A stretch of 64,000 nucleotides of DNA from Capnocytophaga periodontitidis (GCF_016126015.1 NZ_JAEFDB010000003.1:186001-250000), one strand, 5' to 3'. Positions 31,941 to 41,803 are shown, counted from the first letter of the stretch. Made by a program: numbers and translations. Notes: a model not told the origin generated them from the letters alone.

Positions 31941-33695
31941 ATGAATTTATTTGAACAATTAGGTCTTGATGAACCTATCCTCAAAGCCATCAGCGATATG
32001 GGCTTTGAAACTCCTTCTGAAATTCAGCAAAAAGCCATCCCTACTCTTTTGGCAAATGGTGCTGATATGGTAGCTTTAGCCCAAACGGGTACTGGTAAAA
32101 CAGCCGCTTTCGGCTTTCCTCTCCTCCAACTTATCGATACTGATAGCCGTGTAACTCAAGGTCTTATCCTTTCACCTACACGCGAACTCTGCTTGCAAAT
32201 CGCTTCTGAACTCCGCAATTATGCTAAGTACCTCCCTAAGGTGAACGTAGTGGCGGTATATGGCGGCGCAAGTATTGAGGAACAAGCGCGTAGTCTCAAA
32301 AAAGGCGCACAAATTATCGTGGCTACTCCTGGGCGTATGCAAGATATGATACGCCGTAACTTCGTAGATATCAGTCATATCAACTATTGTGTGCTCGACG
32401 AAGCCGACGAAATGCTCAATATGGGCTTCTATGAAGATATTACCGCTATTCTATCGCATACTCCTCAAGAAAAAAGCACTTGGCTCTTTTCGGCTACTAT
32501 GCCTAACGAGGTGGCTAAGATAGCGCGCAAGTTTATGCGTAAGCCTATCGAAATAACAGTAGGAACTCGCAATCAGGCTACTAACACCGTGCAACACGAG
32601 TACTATATAGTGAGCGGTCGCCATAGATACCAAGCCCTAAAACGCCTCGCCGATGCCAACCCCGATATCTTCTCGGTAGTATTTTGCCGTACCAAACGCG
32701 ATACACAAGCAGTAGCCGAAAAACTCATTGAAGATGGCTACAACGCTGCTGCCCTTCACGGTGATTTGAGTCAGAATCAACGTGATTTGGTGATGAAATC
32801 TTTCCGCGCACGCCAAATACAAATGCTCGTCGCTACCGATGTCGCTGCCCGCGGTATTGATGTAGACGATATCACTCACGTAATTCACTACCAATTGCCC
32901 GACGAAATAGAAACCTATAACCACCGCAGTGGACGTACAGGTCGTGCTGGTAAATCGGGAATTTCGATGGTAATTTTGCCAAAAAGTGAGGTGAAGAAAA
33001 TAAAAACTATCGAAAAGATGATAGGGCAACCTTTTGAGCAGAAACAATTGCCATCGGGTATGGAAATCTGCGAGATACAACTCTATCACTTGGCTAACAA
33101 CCTCAAAAACACAGAAGTAAACCCTGCCATCGACGATTATTTACCAGCTATTTATAAAGAACTGAAAAACGTAGATCGCGATGAGTTGATTAAAAAAATA
33201 TTCTCAGTAGAGTTTACGCGTTTCTTCAATTATTATAAAAATGCTGAAAACTTATCGGTAGAGAACGAGCGCGAAAGCCGCAGTGCGGGAAGTAGCGATG
33301 AAGTGCGCTATTTCATCAACATAGGTGAACGCGATGGCTACGACTGGAAATCTCTCAAAGATTTCCTCAAAGCAACCCTTAATTTAGGTCGTGATGATGT
33401 TTTCAAAGTAGATGTAAAGAACAGTTTCTCTTTCTTCAATACCGATGCCGACCTCTCCGATTTGGTGATGAGCACCTTTACCGATTTTCAAATGGACGGT
33501 CGCTTCATCAATGTGGAGCTCTCTACCAAAGGAGCTGGCAGAGACCGCAGCGGACGCAAACGCGGAAATGATGACGATAGAAAACACGGCAACGACGAGG
33601 GTAGAAGTCGCAAAAAAGGACAAAGAGAAAGTCGCAAACAAAAGACTGCTGAAGCTCTCCAACAGGCTTTTAAAAAGAAGAAAAAACGCAAATAA
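31941..33695 (+). CDS. deaD: DEAD-box ATP-dependent RNA helicase (DeaD/CsdA-type)
   Basis: 584 residues. Q motif ISDMGFETPSEIQQKAIP, Walker A AQTGTGKTAAF near residue 50, PTRELCLQ, DEAD near residue 152, SATMP, HGDLSQNQRD and HRSGRTGRAGKSG complete the helicase core. The C-terminal part (about 455-540) is a DbpA-like RNA-binding domain (VRYFINIGERDGYDWKSLKD) followed by a basic tail rich in RKRGN and KKKKRK. Such enzymes remodel RNA, often in ribosome assembly or cold adaptation. It overlaps the PAP2 gene by one base. Confidence 0.92.
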   Translation: MNLFEQLGLDEPILKAISDMGFETPSEIQQKAIPTLLANGADMVALAQTGTGKTAAFGFPLLQLIDTDSRVTQGLILSPTRELCLQIASELRNYAKYLPKVNVVAVYGGASIEEQARSLKKGAQIIVATPGRMQDMIRRNFVDISHINYCVLDEADEMLNMGFYEDITAILSHTPQEKSTWLFSATMPNEVAKIARKFMRKPIEITVGTRNQATNTVQHEYYIVSGRHRYQALKRLADANPDIFSVVFCRTKRDTQAVAEKLIEDGYNAAALHGDLSQNQRDLVMKSFRARQIQMLVATDVAARGIDVDDITHVIHYQLPDEIETYNHRSGRTGRAGKSGISMVILPKSEVKKIKTIEKMIGQPFEQKQLPSGMEICEIQLYHLANNLKNTEVNPAIDDYLPAIYKELKNVDRDELIKKIFSVEFTRFFNYYKNAENLSVENERESRSAGSSDEVRYFINIGERDGYDWKSLKDFLKATLNLGRDDVFKVDVKNSFSFFNTDADLSDLVMSTFTDFQMDGRFINVELSTKGAGRDRSGRKRGNDDDRKHGNDEGRSRKKGQRESRKQKTAEALQQAFKKKKKRK

Positions 33696-34270
33696 TGTTA
33701 GAATACCTTATAGAAACGGATAAGCAACTGCTCTGTTCCCTCAATAGTTGGGGAACGCCCGAAGCCGATAGCCTTTGGTTAGTAATTACCAATGAACTCT
33801 CGTCTATCCCCCTCTATGCTTTCTTGTTATACTTGTGTTTCAAGTATTTCTATTGGAAACGAGTGTTGCTCATCTTGGTATTCATCGCCCTTCTCATCAC
33901 CACTACCGACCAGCTGGCGAACGTTTTTAAACACGGATTCCAGCGCTTGCGCCCTTGTCACGATGAGAGTCTTATCGGGCAAATGCGAATGGTGATTTGC
34001 GGTGGTAAGTATGGGTTCTTCTCAGCTCACGCCGCCAATACAATGGCAATAGCCGTATTTTTTAGTTACTTGCTTAGGAAAAACACCCGATATATCGTCA
34101 CCCTACTGCTCTGCTGGTCGGTGATTGTGAGTTATAGCCGTATTTATTTAGGCGTGCATTTCCCAGGTGATGTATTGGTAGGTTGGATCTTTGGAATACT
34201 CTTAGCTACCCTTTATTATTTTCTTTTTCTATACACAGAAAAAAGATTAAAAATCCCAACTCGAGAATAA
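33695..34270 (+). CDS. PAP2-family phosphatase
   Basis: 191 residues with about five membrane helices. The three PAP2 motifs are present: KHGFQRLRPCHD (K-x6-RP), FFSAHAAN (PSGH position as SAHA) and SYSRIYLGVHFPGD (SR-x5-H-x3-D). Family members remove phosphate from lipid pyrophosphates or phosphatidate. Undecaprenyl pyrophosphate recycling or lipid A dephosphorylation are the usual roles in this phylum. Its ATG overlaps the stop of the helicase gene, so the two are translationally coupled. Confidence 0.92.
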   Translation: MLEYLIETDKQLLCSLNSWGTPEADSLWLVITNELSSIPLYAFLLYLCFKYFYWKRVLLILVFIALLITTTDQLANVFKHGFQRLRPCHDESLIGQMRMVICGGKYGFFSAHAANTMAIAVFFSYLLRKNTRYIVTLLLCWSVIVSYSRIYLGVHFPGDVLVGWIFGILLATLYYFLFLYTEKRLKIPTRE

Positions 34271-34315
34271 TTTGCATTGTTACAACCTTTACTAATTAAA
34301 TAAGCTGGTACTATT

Positions 34316-34351
34316 TCTTACCTCTTACCTCTTATCTCTTACCTAAATAAA
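34316..34351. repeat. TTACCTCTTATCTC short-tandem spacer
   Basis: CTTACCTCTTACCTCTTATC and then TCTTACCTAAATAAA precede the DUF2851 start. The same pattern precedes recJ (49090-49126) and lies near 21075 and 24040. It may be a spacer microsatellite. Confidence 0.55.
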
Positions 34352-35620
34352 ATGAAAGAAGATTTCTTACACTACCTATGGAAATACAAAAAAGTACCTC
34401 TCAACACTGTACTTACTACGGGAGAGCGCTTGCAAATTCTCTCATTTGGTGAGTATAATTCTCTTTCAGGTCCCGATTTCCAAAGTGCCCAACTGCTTAT
34501 AGGTGAGCAGCAATGGGCAGGTAATGTAGAAATGCATCTCAAATCATCGCATTGGTATGTACACGGTCACGAGAGTGATCCTGCCTATCGCAATGTGATT
34601 CTGCACGTAGTTTGGGAACACGATATAGAAGTATTCGATGCTAACAACCAGCCAATTCCTACTTTAGAACTCCGAGAACTCATCTTCCCCGAACTCATAG
34701 AGCGATACAATACCACTGTAGCCTCACACTATCAGTTTATTCCTTGTGAAAAGGAATATACCACTGTGCCTGCTATTACTTTGCTTTCGTGGAATGAACG
34801 TCTGTTAGTAGAACGTTTAGAAGAAAAAGCCACTGCTGTAAACCAGTTGTGGAAAGTTGCTAATTTCGATTGGGAGAAAGTACTTTTTTGTATGCTTCTC
34901 AAGTCTTTTGGAGGCACTGTAAACGGCGAAGCCTTCCTACAATTGGGCAAACATCTCGATTTTAGTATTATCCGTAAAGAGCGTTCACACCCCTTACATT
35001 TAGAAGCACTACTATTGGGGCAAGCAGGCTTACTCCCTCAAGAAACTGAACTCACCTACCCGCGTGAACTCTTGCAAAATTATCACTACCTACAACAGAA
35101 ATACAATCTCTCTGCACCCGTAATAAAAATACACTTCACCGGTTTGCGTCCGCAAGGTTTCCCTACTATCCGGCTCTCGCAACTCGCACAGCTATACGAA
35201 CTTAACGAAAGTTTGTTTTCTCAAATCCTCGAAGTGAATGATTTTAAAAGTATCCAAAAACTCTTTTCGGTAGGAGTCTCCGAATTTTGGGAAACCCACT
35301 ATACCTTTACAAAGACTTCTAAAAAAGTAAAAAAGCCTATTAGTGCAAGCCTTATTACACTTATTTGGATAAATGTATTCATTCCACTCAAATATGCCTA
35401 TTACCAAAGTTTGGGCAAGGATATGAATGAATCTCTCATCGAAGAACTCAAAACAATGACAGCCGAGAGCAACAGCATTATCACCCAATACCAACAATTA
35501 GGAGTCTCTGTTACTACAGCTTTTGATACCCAAGTACTTCTACAACAATACAAACACTATTGCCAGTCGAAACGCTGTTTAGATTGTGCTATAGGGATTT
35601 CGATTTTAGGGAGGAAGTAA
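34352..35620 (+). CDS. DUF2851 family protein
   Basis: 422 residues. MKEDFLHYLWKYKKVPLNTV opens the family, followed by LSFGEYNSLSGPDFQSAQLL and GNVEMHLKSSHWYVHGHESD, which are the hallmark of DUF2851. The C-terminus holds a Cys cluster (YCQSKRCLDCAIGISILGRK). No membrane segment. The function is unknown; the N-terminal region resembles PD-D/ExK-like folds, which is a suggestion only. Full length for the family. Confidence 0.93.
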   Translation: MKEDFLHYLWKYKKVPLNTVLTTGERLQILSFGEYNSLSGPDFQSAQLLIGEQQWAGNVEMHLKSSHWYVHGHESDPAYRNVILHVVWEHDIEVFDANNQPIPTLELRELIFPELIERYNTTVASHYQFIPCEKEYTTVPAITLLSWNERLLVERLEEKATAVNQLWKVANFDWEKVLFCMLLKSFGGTVNGEAFLQLGKHLDFSIIRKERSHPLHLEALLLGQAGLLPQETELTYPRELLQNYHYLQQKYNLSAPVIKIHFTGLRPQGFPTIRLSQLAQLYELNESLFSQILEVNDFKSIQKLFSVGVSEFWETHYTFTKTSKKVKKPISASLITLIWINVFIPLKYAYYQSLGKDMNESLIEELKTMTAESNSIITQYQQLGVSVTTAFDTQVLLQQYKHYCQSKRCLDCAIGISILGRK

Positions 35621-35715
35621 AAAACAAAGTACGATTTAAAAAAGTCTCCAAATCAACTTCACACCACAAACCTTATCAAAGTTCTTGGACTTACTCACTT
35701 ACCCAGCTTTACTTG

Positions 35716-36117
35716 TTACCTATTACCTGTTAACTGATGTAGCGCTTCATTATAAGCACTCTCAAAAGCGAGCAGGTTCATACCCGTAGGGAGATGTTGG
35801 GATTGGAAGAAGGTGAGAAGTTTTTCAGTAGGAAGATAGCCGCCATAACCTTTGATAGCACTGTAAAAACGCGTAGTACCGGCTTGGTAGGCAGTAGCCA
35901 AACTGCTAATAGTAATGCCTTGTTTTGCAATAGCAGGCAGTTCGTCGTTTAAAAGCAGTATTTTAGTTTGGGTATTTGAAAAATCTAAATCTTTGGTTAA
36001 GGAGAGGAGGCTGGCTTCGAGGGCAAGAGCATAGTAACCTACTGATAATAAAGATTGCAAATAATCCTCATTGGCTATCGTTACACATTCTATGAGTTGT
36101 ATGTTACTGTTTGTCAT
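35716..36117 (-). CDS. hypothetical protein coupled to a HAD phosphatase
   Basis: 133 residues from the ATG at 36117 (MTNSNIQLIECVTIANEDYL). A longer frame upstream would lie inside the HAD gene and is rejected. All-helical by look: LQSLLSVGYYALALEASLLS, IAKQGITISSLATAYQAG, LLTFFQSQHLPTGMNLLAFE. No membrane segment. It overlaps the phosphatase stop by four bases (ATGA) and so is translated with it. Family unknown. Confidence 0.72.
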   Translation of the reverse strand: MTNSNIQLIECVTIANEDYLQSLLSVGYYALALEASLLSLTKDLDFSNTQTKILLLNDELPAIAKQGITISSLATAYQAGTTRFYSAIKGYGGYLPTEKLLTFFQSQHLPTGMNLLAFESAYNEALHQLTGNR

Positions 36118-36746
36118 AACAATTCTTGCATTGAATGGATAAGGCGGTCGGCTTGACTTAAATCTTGTCCGCCTGAAAGGGGATTTTGGAAGCCTACACA
36201 CTGCATATTAGCACTTTTGGCAGCTTTGACGCCATTGGTACTGTCCTCTATCACAGTAAATTGTGTTGCTGGTAATCCATACCATTGGGCTACCTTTAGG
36301 AATATTTCGGGGTTGGGCTTACTGTATTGCACATCATCTCCGCTCATCATTACTTCAAAATAGTGTGCTATATTTGTTTGTTGAGTAAAAATATCGATGA
36401 GTTTGCGTCCGGAAGAGGAAGCTAATGATAAGTGTTTTCCTTCATTTTTGAATTTCTCTAATACATCCTTTACGTGTGGCACTAAAGGTACTTTCATTTC
36501 GGGTAATCGTTTGAAAAAGTAATTGCGGTGAAACTGCATTAGCTCCTCTACACTTTCTGTTCGCTGGGCATCGCGTTTTACCTTTTCCCACATTGGAAAA
36601 GCCGACATTCCCGTGAGAGTTTGTATATACGCCTTGTCAAACGGAATACCTTTCAACTGAAAAGTCTCATAAATAATCTCTTGGTGCATTGGTTCACTGT
36701 CTAATAGCACCCCGTCCATATCAAAAATAATATAGTTGTTAGTCAT
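36114..36746 (-). CDS. HAD-superfamily phosphatase (beta-phosphoglucomutase-like)
   Basis: 210 residues. Motif I DMDGVLLDSEPMHQEI with the nucleophile Asp and the acid/base Asp, motif II LASSSGRK, motif III GDDVQYSKPNPEIF and motif IV VIEDSTNGVKAAKSA. The cap domain is of the C1 helical type found in beta-phosphoglucomutase and sugar phosphatases. It overlaps the stop of the Wzz-like gene, so a role in sugar phosphate supply for polysaccharide is plausible but unproven. Confidence 0.92.
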   Translation of the reverse strand: MTNNYIIFDMDGVLLDSEPMHQEIIYETFQLKGIPFDKAYIQTLTGMSAFPMWEKVKRDAQRTESVEELMQFHRNYFFKRLPEMKVPLVPHVKDVLEKFKNEGKHLSLASSSGRKLIDIFTQQTNIAHYFEVMMSGDDVQYSKPNPEIFLKVAQWYGLPATQFTVIEDSTNGVKAAKSANMQCVGFQNPLSGGQDLSQADRLIHSMQELL

Positions 36747-37888
36747 TAGTCGTTAGATTTGAGTTGTCGTCTAAAGTCTTTAAGGAATACATTACCAATA
36801 CCTACGAGTACTCCTAAGAACGTCCAGATAGCGATAATCATCATTCGTTTGGGTTTAGAGGGAGAGTTTGGTATGCTCACGGGCTCGATAACAGCAAAGA
36901 TAGGCTGGTCTTCTTTCATCTTGATGCGTTTGGCTTCCAGCTGTTTAGCGAGCTCGGTATAGACGTTGAAAGCCAAATTGTACTCCGCTTGTAGTTGTTG
37001 TAAACGAGTTTGAGGAAGGTTGCTAAAGAGGTCGCGGTTGCGGTCTTGGAAACCTGCCACAGCGTATTGTTTGTTTTTAAAGTCTTTTTCGGCTTCTACA
37101 AAGCGTTTTTGTACAAAGTCGAATTCTTCTTTGGCTTTTTGTAATTTAAAATTGGTTACAGTTTCCTGCAGTACTTTTTGGGCACTTTCGAGCATTTGAG
37201 CGGCAGGGAGTGCTTCTCCCATCACAAACGAGAGGGTGAAATAACCGTCTTTTTCACTCATATCCAATTTGATACGGCTGTCGATACTGTTAAGGATTCC
37301 CCTCTCTTGATCGGAGAGTCGGGTAATATCAGTACTATCTTGGGTAGCAGTAGTGGGAGCTGTAGTTCCTTTAGAAAAACTAAAAATACCCATTACGCGC
37401 CCCAACAGACTGGGTTTAGTGTAGTTCTTACAATATTCTTCGTAAGTTACCGGTTTAGGAATGTCAGAGAATGTGAGTTTGGTTTGTGCTAATTTTTGTT
37501 TAAAAGGTACGCTTTCAATGATTTTAGCGTAGGTAGTGAGCGGGAGTGTTTCGGATCCTCCTCCCAAACTGATACCTGCCATTGCTGCCAATCCTCCCAA
37601 TCCACCAGTGGATTTGCTATCAGTAGTTTGTGGCACCATAATGGTGGTAGCGGTGTATTCTTTAGCTGAGAATAAAGCAATGAGTATCCCTATGACAAAG
37701 AAGAGCAAGGTGAATAGTAAAATCGATTTGCGAGCACCCCATACCTTGCGGATAAGCTGCATCAAATCTATTTCGTCCTCTGCCGTTTCTTCTTCTACAG
37801 AGTTGACTACAGGAATCAATTTATTTTCCTCTAAATGATTGGTAACATCTTCTGAAGTTCTTATTTCTTGATTTTCGTTAATTGCCAT
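36746..37888 (-). CDS. Wzz/GNVR-domain polysaccharide chain-length protein
   Basis: 380 residues. An acidic cytosolic N-terminus (1-45) is followed by the Wzz N-terminal membrane helix (SILLFTLLFFVIGILIALF). Next come the periplasmic domain with YTATTIMVPQ, a coiled coil (QKAKEEFDFVQKRFVEAEKD) and a GNVR-like segment, then the proline-rich PVSIPNSPSKPKRMMIIA and the C-terminal membrane helix. No tyrosine-kinase domain. It acts as a co-polymerase or ruler for surface polysaccharide. Four bases separate it from the Wza-like gene. Confidence 0.9.
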   Translation of the reverse strand: MAINENQEIRTSEDVTNHLEENKLIPVVNSVEEETAEDEIDLMQLIRKVWGARKSILLFTLLFFVIGILIALFSAKEYTATTIMVPQTTDSKSTGGLGGLAAMAGISLGGGSETLPLTTYAKIIESVPFKQKLAQTKLTFSDIPKPVTYEEYCKNYTKPSLLGRVMGIFSFSKGTTAPTTATQDSTDITRLSDQERGILNSIDSRIKLDMSEKDGYFTLSFVMGEALPAAQMLESAQKVLQETVTNFKLQKAKEEFDFVQKRFVEAEKDFKNKQYAVAGFQDRNRDLFSNLPQTRLQQLQAEYNLAFNVYTELAKQLEAKRIKMKEDQPIFAVIEPVSIPNSPSKPKRMMIIAIWTFLGVLVGIGNVFLKDFRRQLKSND

Positions 37889-37892
37889 AGTT

Positions 37893-40373
37893 CTAATTTT
37901 TTAGTACGTTGTAAATAAGCACTCCCATAGTGGTAATTGCCGAGATAATACCTATACTTTCGCCAGTGCTAAGGCGTTGGCGTTCGGGTTTAGATGGTAC
38001 GATAATGATAGCACCGGGTTCCAATTTAGGATAGTTTCTAAAGAAAAGAGAATTGCGAGTAGCACGCACATCGCCATTGGCGTAAAGCACATAGATAGCG
38101 CGCTTTTTAGCTTGATTGCCAAAACCTCCAGCTCTATCGATGTAATCTATCAAGGAAAGTCCTTTTTGGTAACGCACCAATGAAGGGGCTAACACCTCAC
38201 CGCGTACTTCAATAGTTTGTTTTTCAGAAGGAATGAGCAGTACGTCACCATCACTGAGGATTAGGTCGTGCTTGCTGTGTTTCTTTTTCAAAATTTTATT
38301 GATATCTATCCCTATACGGTATTCCGAAGTTTTTTTGCTGGCTTTTTTCAGTGATTTAGCAGTTTCACTACTATTGCTTTCTAACTCAACTAATTCTTTT
38401 AGAAAATCTTCTTGCTGAATTTCGCCCTCATCAGTTTTTTTGCGAATCAAAGTTGCCCCTTCTTTATAGGCAAAAGGAGTAAAGCCTCCCACACGCTCTA
38501 ATAAGTCGGAAATGCGATCGTTCTTGCTTTGGATGCTATAAACCCCAGGGTAGACAACCTCTCCCATTACCGAGACAGTTTGTAGAGGAGTAAACCCTTT
38601 GATATAACGTACTGAAACAATGTCGTTAGGTTGCAGGGTGAGTGTATTGGTGCCTTCTTCAGGTAAAAGCTCATTGTTAGACGATACTTTGAAAGCTGTA
38701 CTGAGTCTCTGAAAGCTACCGTCGTTTATTTCTCTAAACACCTCAATAGTCGAGGGGTCGGCACCGTTAGAAAGACCACCCGCCAAGGCAATCACATCTT
38801 CCACTTTCATATTCTCCATAAAAGGCAATTCTTTAGGAGAATTTACAGCGCCTTCTACTTTTACAAAACGTTTGTATTGAAGAGAATCTTTGTAGAAAAT
38901 ATGAATGCTGTCGTTATCCTTCAAAGGGATGTCGTTTTTCTTCTCGATGAGGTCTTTAACCGAAAAGCTAAGCGTTTGATAATCTACGCGGTTTTCGGTG
39001 CGGAAGATGAGTCCGAGATTGAGAGAAGCATCTTTTTTCACACCATTGGCTCTTTCTAGTAAGTCGTGAGCGGTCATTCCTTCTTTAAACTCATAAGTGC
39101 CAGGCTGATAAACGGCTCCCCCTATACTCAAGCGATTGCGGTATTCATTGGTGATAGAATGCACTTTTAGGCGGTCGCCATTTTGCATTTTCATCTTGCC
39201 AATTTCGCTAAAGGCAATTTCTTGCACTTCGCGTTTAGCATCCTTAATGCGTTCTAACACAAGAGTATTGGTAAAAGCATCGGAAGTAAAACCTCCAAAG
39301 AAAGTAACAAGGTTAGCAAGGGTTTCGTTGTCGAGCATTTCGTACAATCCTTTGCGTTTTACTTTACCCTCTACCCACACGCGGTTTTTGTAGGGTGATA
39401 CGATGATTACGTCTTGGTCTTGCAAGCCGATATTACCTTTTTCTGAACCGTTAATCAGGAAGTTATACACATCGAAAGTAGCGACTTTCTTGCCTCCTCT
39501 AAATACGTTGATATCCCGAAATGAACCGCTTTCTGAGGGGCCTCCGCAGGCGTATAAAGCGTTGAGCACGGTAGAAAGTGAGCTAAGTGAATAAGTGCCA
39601 GGCACTACTACCTCGCCAATGATATTTACTTTTACGGTGCGCACTTGGGTGATAGTTACGCCCGTGTAGATTTTAGCATAACTGCCATCGGGGGCTGAAA
39701 TGCCTGAATAGATGCGTTTTAGATACGAATTTATCTTTGCTTTTACCTCACTGAACGAAAGTCCAGATACGTGTATGCGTCCCACACCATTGAGAAAAAT
39801 ATTACCCTCAGCATCTACTTTTTGTTTGAAAGAACCCTCGGTAGCTCCCCACACTTCCACAAGTAGTTCGTCGCCAGGCCCTACTTGGTAGTTTTCGGGG
39901 GTAGGCATATTCAGGTTAGGAGTAAAGGAAATTTTGGGATTTTTGAAGAAACTCATCCCAAAGATAGAGTCTTTTTTCTGTTTGCGGTTGAGGGAATCTT
40001 TTTTCTCTCTACCAGTATAACCAAAGATGTCATCACCCTCCGCAGGACGGCGCATTTTGTCATTGGTGTTCTTGTTTTTAGCATTAGATTTTTGAGTGCC
40101 AGAATAGCTGTCGAGTTGCATAATGCGTTGGCGCAATTTCATCACTTGCGTTTCTTGCATCCCGCGTGAACGTGCTAAAGCGAGAAATTGGTCTAAGGTA
40201 TAACCTTGTGCTTGAGCGCGATCCCAATAGGTTTTGATTTGTCCATCGGTGAGATTATCGATGTTTACAGTGGTGATATCAACATTGTTATATTGCTGAT
40301 TATTACCTATTTGACCTATTACGGGGGCGGTTGTTATAAATAAAAATAAAAGAAGTAATTTAAGTCTCGACAT
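37893..40373 (-). CDS. SLBB-domain polysaccharide export protein (Wza-like)
   Basis: 826 residues. Signal peptide (LLLLFLFITTAPVIGQ), a low-complexity linker (about 90-150), then the Poly_export domain (QVGPGDELLVEVWGATEG) and several SLBB repeats (VNIIGEVVVPGTYSLSSLST, VEGKVKRKGLYEMLDNETLA, IGGAVYQPGTYEF, VSVMGEVVYPGVYSIQSK, VRGEVLAPSLVRYQKG). A C-terminal hydrophobic segment closes the protein (GIISAITTMGVLIYNVL). It forms the outer-membrane export channel for a capsule or exopolysaccharide. Downstream genes are Wzz-like and HAD; no glycosyltransferases are adjacent. Confidence 0.93.
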   Translation of the reverse strand: MSRLKLLLLFLFITTAPVIGQIGNNQQYNNVDITTVNIDNLTDGQIKTYWDRAQAQGYTLDQFLALARSRGMQETQVMKLRQRIMQLDSYSGTQKSNAKNKNTNDKMRRPAEGDDIFGYTGREKKDSLNRKQKKDSIFGMSFFKNPKISFTPNLNMPTPENYQVGPGDELLVEVWGATEGSFKQKVDAEGNIFLNGVGRIHVSGLSFSEVKAKINSYLKRIYSGISAPDGSYAKIYTGVTITQVRTVKVNIIGEVVVPGTYSLSSLSTVLNALYACGGPSESGSFRDINVFRGGKKVATFDVYNFLINGSEKGNIGLQDQDVIIVSPYKNRVWVEGKVKRKGLYEMLDNETLANLVTFFGGFTSDAFTNTLVLERIKDAKREVQEIAFSEIGKMKMQNGDRLKVHSITNEYRNRLSIGGAVYQPGTYEFKEGMTAHDLLERANGVKKDASLNLGLIFRTENRVDYQTLSFSVKDLIEKKNDIPLKDNDSIHIFYKDSLQYKRFVKVEGAVNSPKELPFMENMKVEDVIALAGGLSNGADPSTIEVFREINDGSFQRLSTAFKVSSNNELLPEEGTNTLTLQPNDIVSVRYIKGFTPLQTVSVMGEVVYPGVYSIQSKNDRISDLLERVGGFTPFAYKEGATLIRKKTDEGEIQQEDFLKELVELESNSSETAKSLKKASKKTSEYRIGIDINKILKKKHSKHDLILSDGDVLLIPSEKQTIEVRGEVLAPSLVRYQKGLSLIDYIDRAGGFGNQAKKRAIYVLYANGDVRATRNSLFFRNYPKLEPGAIIIVPSKPERQRLSTGESIGIISAITTMGVLIYNVLKN

Positions 40374-40393
40374 TCTAAAATCTGTTTTGGGGG

Positions 40394-40401
40394 CAAAATT
40401 A
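40394..40401 (-). promoter_or_regulatory. promoter of the export operon (TTG -33 at 40422-40424, TAATTTTG -7)
   Basis: Coding-strand TAATTTTG with a TTG 20 bases upstream, 21 bases before the Wza-like ATG. Confidence 0.6.
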
Positions 40402-40497
40402 CGAATAATTTGTTAATTAGCCAATGAGTGAATTAGTATTTTTTTCTGTTTAGCCTATTATATTCCTAACAATTCATTCTAATTAAAAAAAAAATCA

Positions 40498-40505
40498 TAT
40501 CTTTG
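40498..40505 (+). promoter_or_regulatory. -7 box TATCTTTG upstream of pncB
   Basis: TATCTTTG lies 93 bases before the pncB ATG, which implies a leader of about 80 bases. No -33 TTG at ideal spacing was seen. Confidence 0.5.
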
Positions 40506-40598
40506 CCCAAAATAAAACATTTTCAACAAAATGGGGTTGTTTTTCATTCATTGATAAACAGTTGCTTTTGTTAAATATTAATTGTTAATTGAGAATAT

Positions 40599-41771
40599 AT
40601 GTCTGCAATCTTAAATTCATTATTAGACAACGATTTCTACAAATTCACTATGCAATGTGGCGTAGTGCAGTTATTCCCTAAAAACAAAGCGCGTTACACC
40701 TTTATCAACCGCGGCAAACACGAATTCCCCGAAGGCTTTGCCGATGCTATGCGCGAAGAGGTGAACAATATGGCAAAACTGAAACTCACTAAAGCCGAAA
40801 AACAGTTTTTGAAAGACAACTGCCCTTATTTGAGTCCGTTGTATTTAGACTTTTTGGAAGGCTATCGCTATGACCCTTCTGAAGTGCATATCGAACAACA
40901 CGGCACCGACTTGCAGGTAACTGTTGAGGGCTACTGGTATCGCACGATACTTTGGGAAGTACCTCTGCTTTCGGTGATTAGCGAACTTTTCTACAAACTT
41001 ACCAAAGCAACGGCTTGGACAGATGAGCAGGTGATTGCTAACACCCGTGAAAAAGAATTGTTATACAAAGAATTAGGCGTTGTATTTGCTGAGTTTGGCA
41101 CCCGTCGTCGCCATTCGTATCACGTACACGACATCGTGATGCACACTTTAATGGAAGGCTACAACCAAACCTTTATAGGTTCCAGCAATGTGCATTTTGC
41201 GATGAAATACAAGGTAAAACCCATAGGTACTCACGCTCACGAGTGGTTTATGTTCCACGCAGCTGAGTACAGCTACAAAATGGCTAATGCACTCTCTCTC
41301 GAACACTGGGTAGATGTGTACCGCGGCGACCTTGGGGTAGCTCTCTCCGACACCTATACTACCGATGTGTTTTTCAAGCAGTTCGACAAGAAATTTAGCA
41401 AGTTGTTTGACGGTGTGCGTCACGATAGTGGCGACCCTATAGTCTTTGCTGAAAAAACGATTGCTCATTACAAAAAAATGGGGATAGACCCACTCTCTAA
41501 ATACATTATTTTCTCCGACGGACTTAACCCTCAAAAAGTACAAGCTATTACTGAGGCTTGTAAAGGAAAAATAGGCATTTCATTTGGTATAGGTACCGAC
41601 CTTACTAATGATGTAGGTTTGCGCCCGATGAACATAGTGATGAAACTCACCGAAGTACTCACCAGCGACAACGAGTGGGTGCCTACTGTAAAACTCTCCG
41701 ATGAGCCTAATAAGCACACCGGCGACCCAAGAATGATTGAACTCGCAAAAGGAATATTAGCAATTAGCTAA
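40599..41771 (+). CDS. pncB: nicotinate phosphoribosyltransferase
   Basis: 390 residues, the usual bacterial length. LDNDFYKFTMQCGVVQLFPK, the EFGTRRRHSYHVHDIVM block with the substrate-binding Arg, IGSSNVHFAMKYKVKPIGTH, HEWFMFHA, GVRHDSGDPIVFAEK and IIFSDGLNPQKVQAI are all family motifs, as is SFGIGTDLTNDVGLRPMNIV. It makes nicotinate mononucleotide from nicotinate and PRPP in NAD salvage. Cytosolic. The 66-residue membrane protein gene follows after 32 bases of AGCAAATT-type repeats. Confidence 0.96.
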   Translation: MSAILNSLLDNDFYKFTMQCGVVQLFPKNKARYTFINRGKHEFPEGFADAMREEVNNMAKLKLTKAEKQFLKDNCPYLSPLYLDFLEGYRYDPSEVHIEQHGTDLQVTVEGYWYRTILWEVPLLSVISELFYKLTKATAWTDEQVIANTREKELLYKELGVVFAEFGTRRRHSYHVHDIVMHTLMEGYNQTFIGSSNVHFAMKYKVKPIGTHAHEWFMFHAAEYSYKMANALSLEHWVDVYRGDLGVALSDTYTTDVFFKQFDKKFSKLFDGVRHDSGDPIVFAEKTIAHYKKMGIDPLSKYIIFSDGLNPQKVQAITEACKGKIGISFGIGTDLTNDVGLRPMNIVMKLTEVLTSDNEWVPTVKLSDEPNKHTGDPRMIELAKGILAIS

Positions 41772-41803
41772 TTAGCAAATTGACAAATTGACAAATCGAA
41801 TTT

